Shown here in pieces: positions 8,506 through 16,804 of a stretch of DNA of 64,000 nt. The position numbers and the translations under genes are program-made. The notes below the pieces were generated by a model. The model saw only the letters and a list, made by a program, of their open reading frames with translations, was not told where the DNA came from and did no database searches. Origin of the DNA: Halobacillus alkaliphilus (GTDB taxonomy: Bacteria > Bacillota > Bacilli > Bacillales > Halobacillaceae). The first letter of the stretch is position 1. Every line of letters begins with the position of its first letter. The stretch is taken from contig NZ_FOOG01000002.1 of the NCBI RefSeq assembly GCF_900113125.1, positions 124,001 to 188,000 on the forward strand, written 5' to 3'.

Positions 8506-8882
8506 TTAACAGAGCCTAAAATATAAAACATGAAAGCTTCCCCATGCGATGAGCACCCCGATGGTGTCCTTCACCAAATCTATGACAGTAAAAGAGCGGC
8601 CATCCACAAATAATTGGTGAACCTCATCCCCCACCCCATACAGGATGGAAAAACCAGCAGCCAAGCAGCTGGTTACCTTCGTTAATCTATGATTCACGCC
8701 TAAAGCTGCGATGAGTAGAACATAGAGCATCGCGAATTCAACGAAATGCATCATTTCAAGAACTGTATTCATTTTAATAGCCCCAGGAATTGCTTAATTG
8801 TTTGTATCGAGTAGCTGGATTGCAGCCAGATCATCCCCATGTAAATCAAAGGGAGGAGCGTAATCCATAATCTTCTTATCAC
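8506..8882 (-). pseudogene. VanZ-family protein split into two overlapping frames
   Basis: The upstream frame (8769-8882, GTG start behind AGGAG) encodes a first membrane span ending WLQSSYSIQTIKQFLGLLK and stops with a TGA that overlaps the ATG of the downstream frame (8506-8772) as ATGA. The downstream frame carries the VanZ core: HFVEFAMLYVLLIAALG, then YGVGDEVHQLFVDGRSFTVI and DLVKDTIGVLIAW. In VanZ proteins these parts form one chain, and the usual loop between SSYS and QTI is also short here. Frameshift decay is the simplest reading; two coupled half-proteins are possible but less likely. Confidence 0.7.
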
Positions 8883-8982
8883 GTTAGCCATCTCCTGCCA
8901 TAATGAGAGTTTTCTATTATTATAGAAACGAGACGAGAGTTTTATACTCCATCACTCTCAAAAGAGATAGAATAATGACCGC

Positions 8983-10239
8983 CTACACCCCCGTAAACTT
9001 CCCGTACGCCTTCATAAACTTGAGTCCTACCATCCCGACTGGGCCATTCCGCTGCTTGCTTAACAGAAACTCAACCCGGTCCTGATCTTCCGTCTTCCAG
9101 TTATAATAATCCTCCCGGTATAAAAAGCCGATTACATCCGCATCCTGTTCAATGCTTCCGGATTCACGCAAATCGGACATCACCGGCCGCTTGTCCTGAC
9201 GCTGTTCCACACCCCTGGATAACTGGGACAACAACAGAATCGGTACTTCCAGTTCCCGTGCCAGCAGCTTCAATTCTCTCGTCATCGCGCCAACCTCCAG
9301 GTCCCGGCGTTCGAAGCGCGTCGTAGAAGTCATCAGCTGCAGGTAATCAATAATCACAAGCGGCCGCTCTTCCCCATTGTTATGTACCGCCTGGCGGATG
9401 GCTGCCCGGATGTCCGCCACCGTGCTCTCCCGTTCGTGGATGAACATGTTCCATTCCGCCATGACCCCGATTGCGGTCATCGCCCGTTCATAATCATCGT
9501 TAGAGAATTTCATCGAGCGCCACTTCTGGCCGTCGACTTCGGCTTCACAGGAAATCAAACGCTTTAACAGTTCCTTGTGCCCCATTTCCAGGCTGAACAG
9601 GTGCACCTCGCCACCACCCTTGCAGTGGTGGGCCGCTAAATTGAGTGCGAAGGCGGTCTTGCCCATCGATGGCCGTCCGGCTAGAATCATCAGGTCACCT
9701 TTCTGACTGCCGCCGGTCATTTGATCAAGGTCGGGATATCCCGTGGAATAACCGCTCATGCTCGACTCTCTTGGCTGGACCATTTCGTGGGCGATTTCCA
9801 TCAACGTGTCATAGGTGCTCGGCGCTTCCTTGTCCGTCATTCCGCGGTACACTTCAAGACTTTGCAACAACTCCTCGAGCGACTCATTACTCGGATTCTC
9901 TATGTAACGGATCGCCTGCTCTTTCCCTTTCCGGTTCCGAAACGCTTCCAGCACAAGCCGCTGATCATGTTTAAATGCTTGCGTCGTCGGTACCGAGCCT
10001 GCGAGATCCGCTAAATAGCTGACCCCGCCCACCGACGTAATTTTATCATTCAGCTCGGTTGTAACCGACACCAGATTGACCGGTGCTTCCGCTTTGTACA
10101 CCTTCTGCATCGCTCGATAAATCAGCTGATGCCTCGGATCGGCAAAATGATCCGCCATAAGAGTTGCATCCTTCATCAACGTTCCTTCATAAAGGATCGT
10201 GCCAATGACCGACTGCTCTGCTTCACGATTATAAATCAT
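8983..10239 (-). CDS. DnaB-type replicative helicase of phage-like replication module
   Basis: A 418-aa hexameric 5'-3' DNA helicase of the DnaB/G40P family. The N-terminal domain (NREAEQSVIGTILYEG) is followed by the RecA-like motor. Walker A is GRPSMGKTAF (about residue 185), Walker B is PLVIIDYLQLM, and the arginine-finger region is SDLRESGSIEQDADVIGFLYR. It is shorter than the usual chromosomal DnaC/DnaB and has no neighbours typical of the host gene (rplI, purA), so it is probably a second, phage-derived copy. Its start overlaps the loader gene by 11 bp. The GC-rich codon use differs from the AT-rich small genes to its left. Confidence 0.88.
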   Translation of the reverse strand: MIYNREAEQSVIGTILYEGTLMKDATLMADHFADPRHQLIYRAMQKVYKAEAPVNLVSVTTELNDKITSVGGVSYLADLAGSVPTTQAFKHDQRLVLEAFRNRKGKEQAIRYIENPSNESLEELLQSLEVYRGMTDKEAPSTYDTLMEIAHEMVQPRESSMSGYSTGYPDLDQMTGGSQKGDLMILAGRPSMGKTAFALNLAAHHCKGGGEVHLFSLEMGHKELLKRLISCEAEVDGQKWRSMKFSNDDYERAMTAIGVMAEWNMFIHERESTVADIRAAIRQAVHNNGEERPLVIIDYLQLMTSTTRFERRDLEVGAMTRELKLLARELEVPILLLSQLSRGVEQRQDKRPVMSDLRESGSIEQDADVIGFLYREDYYNWKTEDQDRVEFLLSKQRNGPVGMVGLKFMKAYGKFTGV

Positions 10240-10561
10240 TCGAATACCCCCTCATGAACTGGTCCAGCTTTTCTTCAAAACGACGCTTCGTTTCCTCAGA
10301 CACTTCAGCCGCTTCCTGTTCCCATACTTTCATTTTCTCCAGGTAGTCATTCTCTTTTGGCAGATACACCGCAATATCGGAGAACGAAGGCGGAAAAGGA
10401 GACATAAAGGCATAGCGGGAAAGCTTATCCATGACCGCCTTATAATCCATTTGCATCAGCTGCGGAAGAGCCATACTGACCATCCGCTGGGTAACCTCAA
10501 ATTTCCCCGGGTACATTTCCTGCATCGTCTCCAAAATTTCTATCGCTTCCTGACTCTTCAT
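10229..10561 (-). CDS. G39P-like helicase loader
   Basis: A 110-aa acidic helical protein between the initiator-like gene and the helicase, overlapping both (4 bp and 11 bp). The N-terminal region AIEILETMQEMYPGKFEVTQ, the middle MDYKAVMDKLSRYAFMSPFP and PSFSDIAVY agree with the Inhibitor_G39P family: the SPP1 loader that binds the helicase by its flexible C-terminus and delivers it to the initiator. The charged tail (EVSEETKRRFEEKLDQFMRG) would be that helicase-binding arm. Assignment rests on sequence pattern plus gene order. Confidence 0.75.
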   Translation of the reverse strand: MKSQEAIEILETMQEMYPGKFEVTQRMVSMALPQLMQMDYKAVMDKLSRYAFMSPFPPSFSDIAVYLPKENDYLEKMKVWEQEAAEVSEETKRRFEEKLDQFMRGYSNDL

Positions 10562-11325
10562 GCCTCATTCTCCTTCCGCCACTCTTCATATAGTTCCGCT
10601 ACTGTCGGCCCGTCTTCCTTCGATTTACTGAAGGACGAACGCCGCACCTCAACATCTAACGACTCCACTTCCTTCAGCGTCTTCACCCCGCGTGCCTGCC
10701 AGCGCTTTAAAATCCCTCCGCTGTACTGGAAAAATGGCTTGTTATGTTGAAGCGCGCGTTTCATCGCTTCCAGCACCAGCTCCTCCGGCATATCTTTGCA
10801 CCACTCCGTAATGGACTGCGCAATATGGGGATTCAGCACCCCGAAGTTCTGTTCGTAAAAGGTGTGCGGATTTTCCCGGACGAGATCCACCACAGTGGTT
10901 TTGTCTCGTTTTGTTTCTTTTTGTTTAAGTAATGCGTCCGCTGACTGGTTCGTCTGCTCGGTCGCCTGCTGGTCCACTTGCTCGTTCGTCTGCTCGGTCG
11001 CCTGGCGGATCGCAGGCTCGTCACTCAGTCGTCCGCTTTCCGGATATTCACGGGTAATTAACTGATAGATAGGCGCCTGATTTTTACCTACCGATCGAAA
11101 AGTAAGATAGCCCTTCTCCTTTAATTGCTTACGCGCACGTTTAAAAGCACTCTCCGTTAATCCCGACTTCACTAAAATCGAAGTTGCTGCAAGCGTAATT
11201 TCCTCACGCCAGCCCGCTTTATTGTGAAAATGCATCAGCGTGTGCCACAGCACAATCTCTGAAGTCGTCAGTCCATCCAATTCCATCCGGTCATAAAACG
11301 CGTTAATTTCTTTAATATAATTCAC
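10558..11325 (-). CDS. DnaD-like replication initiator
   Basis: A 255-aa protein. Residues 1-95 form a winged-helix domain (LTTSEIVLWHTLMHFHNKAG, then LTESAFKRARKQLKEKGYL). A Gln/Thr-rich linker (about 100-135) holds a 12-residue tandem repeat (QATEQTNEQVDQ, QATEQTNQSADA). A DnaD domain follows at about 150-220 (FYEQNFGVLNPHIAQSITEW, GGILKRWQARGVKTL). DnaD proteins remodel origin DNA and help load the helicase. The start is GTG at 11325 behind GAGGAGG. Size and position equal SPP1 gene 38, the origin-binding protein. The linker DNA repeats could themselves be origin sequence. Confidence 0.8.
   Translation of the reverse strand: MNYIKEINAFYDRMELDGLTTSEIVLWHTLMHFHNKAGWREEITLAATSILVKSGLTESAFKRARKQLKEKGYLTFRSVGKNQAPIYQLITREYPESGRLSDEPAIRQATEQTNEQVDQQATEQTNQSADALLKQKETKRDKTTVVDLVRENPHTFYEQNFGVLNPHIAQSITEWCKDMPEELVLEAMKRALQHNKPFFQYSGGILKRWQARGVKTLKEVESLDVEVRRSSFSKSKEDGPTVAELYEEWRKENEA
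10948..11004. repeat. 36-bp-period repeat inside the initiator gene (possible iterons)
   Basis: A 21-nt word starting GTTCGTCTGCTCGG and ending CGCCTG occurs exactly at 10948-10968 and 10984-11004, 36 bp apart start to start. It encodes the QATEQTN linker repeat. Lambda-type and SPP1-type origins lie inside or beside the initiator gene, so it is a candidate replication origin; it may equally be only a linker repeat. Confidence 0.5.
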
Positions 11326-11510
11326 GACACTATTCCTCCTCTGGCTTGAGGGATAAAAAAATAAGCCCCTCCGATTCTATAATCGAAAGAACTTACGATT
11401 TGGTGTCGTTTAATTTTAATTTTTTTATAAAAGTTTCGAAGCATTCGTTTCCAGGGATCTACCTTCCTAAAATTTCTCCTTAAAAATAAACAAAAATCAT
11501 CGTGATTACT

Positions 11511-11609
11511 TCAATCAATATAAGAAAATGGAACAAGTGAACTAGCCATCCACACGACAATGCCCATCACGAATGCAGAAACAATCGATTGCTGGATGAT
11601 TCGCTTCAT
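11511..11609 (-). CDS. possible 32-aa membrane peptide
   Basis: ATG at 11609 preceded by GAGGGGGA opens MKRIIQQSIVSAFVMGIVVW followed by MASSLVPFSYID and a TGA. A short amphipathic start is followed by one membrane span. It lies in the 467-bp gap between the replication module and the SDR gene. The larger frame over the same bases on this strand is Glu/Asp-rich by low complexity and is not believed. No homologue known to me. Confidence 0.4.
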   Translation of the reverse strand: MKRIIQQSIVSAFVMGIVVWMASSLVPFSYID

Positions 11610-11792
11610 CACCATCCCCCTCTTCTTCTTCTTTTTTACGATGAGTAAGGAAGAAAGTTTCGTATTCCTTTACAGATAACGAATAACTTGTGGAAGGCAT
11701 CAGATAATACATATAAATGTCTTTCATAAGATATTCATTTTATAATAAAGGTGTATTTCGACCTACACACTAAAATTTCGGGAGGTTTTACA

Positions 11793-12542
11793 TTGAGTAA
11801 AGTAGCGATTATTACCGGTGGCGGAAGTGGATTAGGTCAATCAACAGCACTACGTTTAGCGGAAGAAGGAGTTCGTATCGCAGTCGTGGATATTGATGAA
11901 GAAGGTGGAAATGAAACGGTAGATCGCGTAAAGAACTTAGGTGTGGATGCTATTTTTGTTAAAGCGGATGTATCGAAGTCAGATGAAGTGAAAAAGTATG
12001 TAGATCAGACGGTGGAGGCGTTCGGCTCTATTGATTACTTCTTCAATAATGCCGGCATTTCCGGCAGTGGTGCCAACTTCTTGGATACCGATATTAATGA
12101 AATTGAAAAGATTGTCGGAATCAATCTCCTGGGCGCATTATATGGTGTCCGCTACGTAGCAGAAGTCATGGTGAAAAATGGCGGAGGATCCATTGTGAAT
12201 ACTTCATCCAGTGCGGGTGTTATCGGGCAGGATACGGTGGTCACGTACTCGGCCACTAAACATGCGCTAGTCGGGTTAACGAAAAGTATGGTGGCGGAAT
12301 ATGCCAAAGATGGACTACGCGTCAATGCGATCGCTCCTGGTCCGACCGAAACCCCGATGGTGAAGACTTATTTTGATGCCAATCCAAAAATGAAAGAAAG
12401 TGCAGAAAGCGGGATTCCGCAGAAGCGTTTGGGTACCCCGGAAGAAGTGGCTGAACTCGTTACCTTCCTGCTCACTTCGAGTGCTCAATATATTAATGGA
12501 GAAGTGATTCGGATTGATGGCGGATTTACCAACACCAAATAA
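11793..12542 (+). CDS. short-chain dehydrogenase/reductase (SDR)
   Basis: A 249-aa classical SDR. The cofactor site is IITGGGSGLGQSTA (residues about 6-19), the acidic residue VVDIDEEG favours NAD(H), NNAGISGSG is the NNAG motif, and the catalytic Ser and Tyr-x-x-x-Lys are in NTSSSAGVIG and TYSATKHAL. The C-terminal INGEVIRIDGG is the usual end. The start is TTG at 11793 with GGGAGG 7 nt upstream; the longer frame from 11751 adds residues without family match. The substrate is unknown. A TATAAT box at 11741-11746 and the terminator after the stop suggest a single-gene unit. Confidence 0.9.
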   Translation: MSKVAIITGGGSGLGQSTALRLAEEGVRIAVVDIDEEGGNETVDRVKNLGVDAIFVKADVSKSDEVKKYVDQTVEAFGSIDYFFNNAGISGSGANFLDTDINEIEKIVGINLLGALYGVRYVAEVMVKNGGGSIVNTSSSAGVIGQDTVVTYSATKHALVGLTKSMVAEYAKDGLRVNAIAPGPTETPMVKTYFDANPKMKESAESGIPQKRLGTPEEVAELVTFLLTSSAQYINGEVIRIDGGFTNTK

Positions 12543-12550
12543 CGTGTAAA

Positions 12551-12588
12551 ACAGGCAGACTCTCCTACTCCAGAGTCTGCCTGTTTTT
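12551..12588 (+). terminator. rho-independent terminator of the SDR gene
   Basis: 13-bp perfect stem (ACAGGCAGACTCT / AGAGTCTGCCTGT) plus T run. Confidence 0.92.
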
Positions 12589-12593
12589 TATAC

Positions 12594-12630
12594 AAAAAAA
12601 CTCCCTTGCTGAACGCATCAGCAAGGGAGT
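12594..12630 (-). terminator. rho-independent terminator of the lipoprotein gene
   Basis: 13-bp perfect stem (ACTCCCTTGCTGA / TCAGCAAGGGAGT); the plus-strand A run at 12594-12600 is the U tract when read on the minus strand. It sits back to back with the SDR terminator. Confidence 0.92.
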
Positions 12631-12649
12631 CAAAATAACTCACAGATCC

Positions 12650-13327
12650 TTATTCCACTTCCACATCCTTCAGATCTTCAAAAGCCTGCGGATACTTAAT
12701 CGTATCAAAGACCTCTTCCTTCGCGGCATCCACCACGTTAACGGTGACATCATATTCTTCCGGACCCGCCCCATCAAACAATTGATACAGCATTCCCGTG
12801 ACGCCAAGGCCCATAACCGCAAATCCATCCAGGCTGTTTTCGTACTCTTCCCGGTCTACAGACAACATAAATTCGGAATAAGATTTAGTCGCCTGAATAT
12901 CCTGAATGGACGAGTAGTTATCTTCATTTTTTATTTCTTCAATGGCAGCAGTCATCTGCTTCTCCATTTCTTTCATCATTTCTTTATGTTTGGAACTCGA
13001 CATGATATACGTGACCGTACTGTCATTATCAATGACTTCATTAATCCCTTTTTCCTTGGCTTCCGCTTTGATTCGATCAAAGTTCTGATTCTGAAGTTCA
13101 AAAAATGATTTCGGAATCGTTACTTCTACACTGGTCTGGTTCTTATCCACTTCGACCGATGTTTCTTTATCTTCACTGGACGAGCTCTCTTCATTAGAGA
13201 CTGCTTGTGCCTCTGACTGGCTCGCTTCTCCGCTCTCTTCTGCTGAGTCGGAGCTCGAACTTGTATCTGAACTGCACGCAGCCAGCATGAAGAGACAGGC
13301 TGCCAGGATCCACCATAATTTCTTCAT
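12650..13327 (-). CDS. secreted lipoprotein, unknown function
   Basis: A 225-aa lipoprotein. The signal peptide (KKLWWILAACLFMLAACSSD) carries the lipobox LAAC. A Ser/Glu-rich disordered stretch to about residue 60 follows, then a folded part with helical Lys/Glu-rich segments (MKEMEKQMTAAIEEIKNE). ATG at 13327 is preferred over GTG at 13333 because AGGGGGG is correctly spaced only for the ATG. It would be anchored on the outer face of the membrane. It forms a one-gene unit with its own terminator. Family not recognised. Confidence 0.8.
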   Translation of the reverse strand: MKKLWWILAACLFMLAACSSDTSSSSDSAEESGEASQSEAQAVSNEESSSSEDKETSVEVDKNQTSVEVTIPKSFFELQNQNFDRIKAEAKEKGINEVIDNDSTVTYIMSSSKHKEMMKEMEKQMTAAIEEIKNEDNYSSIQDIQATKSYSEFMLSVDREEYENSLDGFAVMGLGVTGMLYQLFDGAGPEEYDVTVNVVDAAKEEVFDTIKYPQAFEDLKDVEVE

Positions 13328-13454
13328 GTTCACCCCCCCTATACCCCGTGATGTATTTATTAACCAATATAAGCTATTATATCATTAATTACAGGAATTT
13401 CGTCATGGGAAATTCTGAATCTTTAATGAATAATTAGAGAGCTGTCCTTATAAT

Positions 13455-13488
13455 CAAAAAAACAAGCGGCTATAGAAGACCACTTGTT
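13455..13488 (-). terminator. terminator of the interrupted TM2 gene
   Basis: AACAAGCGG / CCACTTGTT stem with one mismatch and a minus-strand U tract (plus A7 at 13455-13461). Confidence 0.7.
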
Positions 13489-13509
13489 TCATTAGTTATG
13501 TTCATAAAA

Positions 13510-13761
13510 TTAATTATGTAGCTTGCTGGATGTCACGCTTTCTAACTTCCCGTGTGTTGAACGTATTTGTTCACTTTCTTTAACTTTCTTTTTAATTAGG
13601 AAAGCATAGATGATAGGAAAAATACCTAAAGTTATAATGGCTACTATCCAATACCAGAGCAATACACTGACCTTTTCTTCAATATAAACTCGGTGTCCTC
13701 CAAATCCTCCCGCGAAAAACCATATTAAAAAGGCGATTCCAAAAGATTTATATTACGACAT
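13510..13761 (-). pseudogene. TM2-domain membrane protein with TAA at codon 3
   Basis: ATG at 13761 is followed by TCG and TAA (13753-13755), after which the same frame stays open for 80 codons. It reads KSFGIAFLIWFFAGGFGGHR, the TM2-domain signature (WFFxGxFGxHRFY), then VLLWYWIVAIITLGIFPIIY and a charged tail. No ATG, GTG or TTG lies between the stop and the first span, so a single nonsense codon disables the gene unless it is read through. TM2 proteins are small two-span membrane proteins of unclear function. Confidence 0.65.
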
Positions 13762-13970
13762 ATTCTGCACCCTATTCCTTAATTATACAATAACACTTCA
13801 TAGGTATTTTGTAATGATAATTATGAAAAAATAATAAAATTTTCCATCTCTAAGAATTAGAAGATGTGGAAATAGGTAACTTTTGCTCTACAGGATATAA
13901 TAACCAGGGTAATTCGGTTTCTCATTTAAATGAGTCCCTCCTGTACCCTGGGCATGAATTAGAAGATCAC

Positions 13971-15368
13971 TTAATTAATATCCAGGTAAGAGTCTACTTT
14001 CAGCTCACCATTATCACTCTCCAGCAAATACGTTGCTTCCAGTGTCGGCGTTTTGTAATCGCCGTCAGAATAATTAATTTCGTAAGTCTCGTTCATGGTA
14101 ACTTCGAATTGACCCTCTTCCACTTCGTCAAAATCCACGAGTACTCCATCAAGCAGTACTTCGCTGTCGACTCTTCCTGATTCGATGAATTCCCGGGACT
14201 CTGCTTTACCAGATCCCTCATCCGTAAAAAGAGGTTCCACTATTGAAAAATCCTGTGAATTTAAAGCATCCACGCTCTGCGTCAGGAACTGCAGCATGAA
14301 GTCTTCCACTTCCCCTCGTGCAAAGCCTTCATTTTCGAGATTGTCTGACTGCACTCCGGCATAAACTTCCTCAGTAGGTTCCTCAAAATAAAATGATAAA
14401 GAGTTCCATGGATTGGACTGAGCAGCCAGCTTTTCGGTCGCATGGACCTTTCCTTCTTTATCCTTCCATTCTGCGTGAACGGTCACTTCTTTATCCAAAG
14501 GGAACGGACCTAACTCTGTGTAGTCAGATAGAGGCTGTCCTGTACTTTTTCCATTGATGAATAGAATGGCATCTTCTTTATTCGTATCTATGGTGTACGA
14601 ATCACTTGGAAAATCAATCATTAATTCCGTTTCATTCGCTTCGTCCGGATAGACGTTTAAAGTATCACTGTACTCAAACTTCCCGAATTCCGATTCAGCA
14701 CTTCCCTTCACTGCATACTCTCCAGGATAGGCCAGTGTGAGGTCGGTTAATTCAGAGGCTTCCTTGATTTCCTTCGTTTCATCTCCAATGGAGACTTTTG
14801 TATTGTTCATGTTTGAAGACGCTACCACTTTAGTAGGAATGGCTTCAATTTCATAGGTGGAATACAAACCGAATACGAGAGGGTTCTTTTTCACAGCGAA
14901 GATTTTACCGCCACCATGATCATAAACGGAGAAATCGAACATATGCCCCTCTTCACTTTCAAAGCCGTCTGTCAGTTGGTCTCGCATGCTTTCCCAGCCG
15001 GAGGAATCAATATAGGACAAATACTCCTCTTTTTGAACAATCGCATTGTCCTTTAAATCCACTTGTTCAAAAAAAGCGTCCGGATTTTGCTCCGTCATTG
15101 CCCGGTCTATGGCCTGCACTGTTTTTAAAGGATCGGTTAGGGAAGAAATAATAAAATGAGCACTCGTTAAAGTGACTAAGATCGCAATAATGGAGATAAT
15201 TCCGGCTTTTCCTTTCTTCGACATCGGTTTCTTAGGAGGCCGAGGCTGATCAGTGTGAGATGGGGTTACTTCGTCAGCTTGTTGTTCCTTTCCTTGCTTA
15301 GCTCCACAAGAAGTACAAAACGTTTGGTTATCCTCGAGACTCTCTCCACACCTTGTACAATAATTCAA
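13971..15368 (-). CDS. YvbJ/TcaA-like zinc-ribbon membrane-anchored protein
   Basis: A 465-aa protein like B. subtilis YvbJ and staphylococcal TcaA. An N-terminal zinc ribbon (YCTRCGESL and FCTSCGAKQ) is cytosolic, followed by a Pro/Lys-rich linker and one membrane span at about residues 55-73 (AGIISIIAILVTLTSAHFII). Outside lie repeated TcaA-type beta domains and a C-terminal NTF2-like domain (FLTQSVDALNSQDFSIVEPL to YLLESDNGELKVDSYLDIN). TcaA affects teicoplanin sensitivity in Staphylococcus; a wall-related role here is inference. The start is TTG at 15368 with AGGAGAGG 5 nt upstream. It is followed upstream by a related zinc-ribbon gene. Confidence 0.82.
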   Translation of the reverse strand: MNYCTRCGESLEDNQTFCTSCGAKQGKEQQADEVTPSHTDQPRPPKKPMSKKGKAGIISIIAILVTLTSAHFIISSLTDPLKTVQAIDRAMTEQNPDAFFEQVDLKDNAIVQKEEYLSYIDSSGWESMRDQLTDGFESEEGHMFDFSVYDHGGGKIFAVKKNPLVFGLYSTYEIEAIPTKVVASSNMNNTKVSIGDETKEIKEASELTDLTLAYPGEYAVKGSAESEFGKFEYSDTLNVYPDEANETELMIDFPSDSYTIDTNKEDAILFINGKSTGQPLSDYTELGPFPLDKEVTVHAEWKDKEGKVHATEKLAAQSNPWNSLSFYFEEPTEEVYAGVQSDNLENEGFARGEVEDFMLQFLTQSVDALNSQDFSIVEPLFTDEGSGKAESREFIESGRVDSEVLLDGVLVDFDEVEEGQFEVTMNETYEINYSDGDYKTPTLEATYLLESDNGELKVDSYLDIN

Positions 15369-15418
15369 TAATACCTCTCCTTTGATTCTATTACTCTATT
15401 TAATAAGAGCAGTTGGCT

Positions 15419-16225
15419 TTAAAAGAAGGATAGAAAAGAATCAATCTGATCCACCATATCCGATATGAACCAATTCCAAAATAAATACGACACAACCATA
15501 ATCAGTAAACTGGTTCCTGTACTCCAATAAAACACATTCCGATCCTCTTTAAACACAAGCCCGTGATGATAAATGAATAGAGCCGGTATTACTGTGAGTA
15601 CAAAGGTTGTCGATACTCCTAAGGTGAGGATCGTCATAACGACTGCGCCACTAAGCCCGAACACAATCGCCAGCACGTTTAATGCTGCAAAAGGTGTGAT
15701 TAAGCCTCCGTATTGGGCGATTAACCGTTTGACATTCAATTGCAGATTCATAAATTTAGCCATAACAAATATAGAAGCTAAACAAATGACAATTCCAATG
15801 AATGAGACTAGAAATAATCTTGAGCTCACACTAAAGAAAGGAAGCGATGATGGTTCACCAAAACCCATCCCCATTAGTTTAAACAATGAATTAGCTAAGA
15901 AATACAGACTCAGAGAAAAGGCCGCCATATAAATAATGAGCGTGATAAGACCTTGCGCAAATGCTGTTTCCCCTGCACGGAAGGCTAAGGAAGGCTGCTT
16001 AATAAAGCGAAGGGCACCTTAACCGTAATCCCCTGATATCTTTTTTACTCTTTCGACTGATTCCGAATTCGAGGCCCCCGAATTGCTTCCAACGGTCGAA
16101 GTCGAAGTCGAAGCCGCAGCCGCTTGCTCTGATGTACCAGGAGAATCCGCTTCATGCATGGGACTGCCACAGACCGCACAGAATTTCCCGGATACTTGTT
16201 CATGATGACATTGTGGACATTTCAT
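15419..16225 (-). pseudogene. zinc-ribbon multi-span membrane protein interrupted by in-frame TAA
   Basis: The ATG at 16225 (AAGGGTGG just upstream) opens KCPQCHHEQVSGKFCAVCGS, a zinc ribbon, then a Ser/Ala/Thr linker and VERVKKISGDYG. TAA follows at 16019-16021, and the same frame continues GALRFIKQPSLAFRAGETAF, leading without a break into a membrane domain of about five spans that ends at 15419. Intact relatives have ribbon, VKKxSxxYW...LKxPS and membrane domain in one chain, so a single TAA has split it. A shorter product could start from ATG at 15928, but it has no ribosome site of note. It lies just upstream of the YvbJ-like gene. Confidence 0.72.
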
Positions 16226-16804
16226 CAAACCACCCTTTATTTTGAATTTTTCTTACGTTTACGCTCTGTTTATGTATGAAAGAACTGAATAAAAAAATAA
16301 GGCTGTACGTATAATGGAAGAGCGCATATTCCATAGGAATCTCCTTTCCTAAAATGAAACGTCCTCCTATCACATAACACCTTCCTGATTAGGATGACTA
16401 GCCCTATTATAGCAAAATTTTCAACTTAACTAGTCATATTTACATAATTTTTTCAGTTTTATAATTAAGATATAATGGTCTTTTTATATGCTAAAAGGAC
16501 TTTTATTCCTTCATATCCTTTTATAAACATATAATAAACCCGCATTACTATCCTCTTGTCTACCGGTACAGTAGCTCGAGAAACTCCTCTTAACTTTTAT
16601 TCAAAACGTACATTGAAAAATCTTGAAAGCGGAAACTGCGGACGCTCTTTATTTCCCAGACAATAATAGTCCCTTGTCCCTAACATTCGACATCAATATG
16701 CAATAAATGTTTACTTTTCTTTCATATAGGATATATCACTATCATCCATAACAAACCGAGAGGCCTTCCGGACAATCGAAGGTCACACGAAAGGAAGAGG
16801 AGCT
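16226..16804. other. 580-bp intergenic region
   Basis: AT-rich, with a divergent arrangement: a minus-strand gene to the left and a plus-strand gene to the right. No open frame with a ribosome site and no convincing hairpin with a T run were seen. Promoters for both neighbours must lie here, but no clear -35/-10 pair stands out. Confidence 0.5.

Noticed and set aside
11366-11385. CGATT/AATCG short hairpin upstream of the initiator gene as a terminator
   Set aside because: Five-base stem with no U tract directly after it; too weak to call.
13866-14180. 104-aa plus-strand frame
   Set aside because: Overlaps the end of the YvbJ-like gene antisense; no ribosome site. A 22-codon minus-strand frame (MRNRITLVIISCRAKVTYFH) near 13930 has AGGAGGG but is too short to support.
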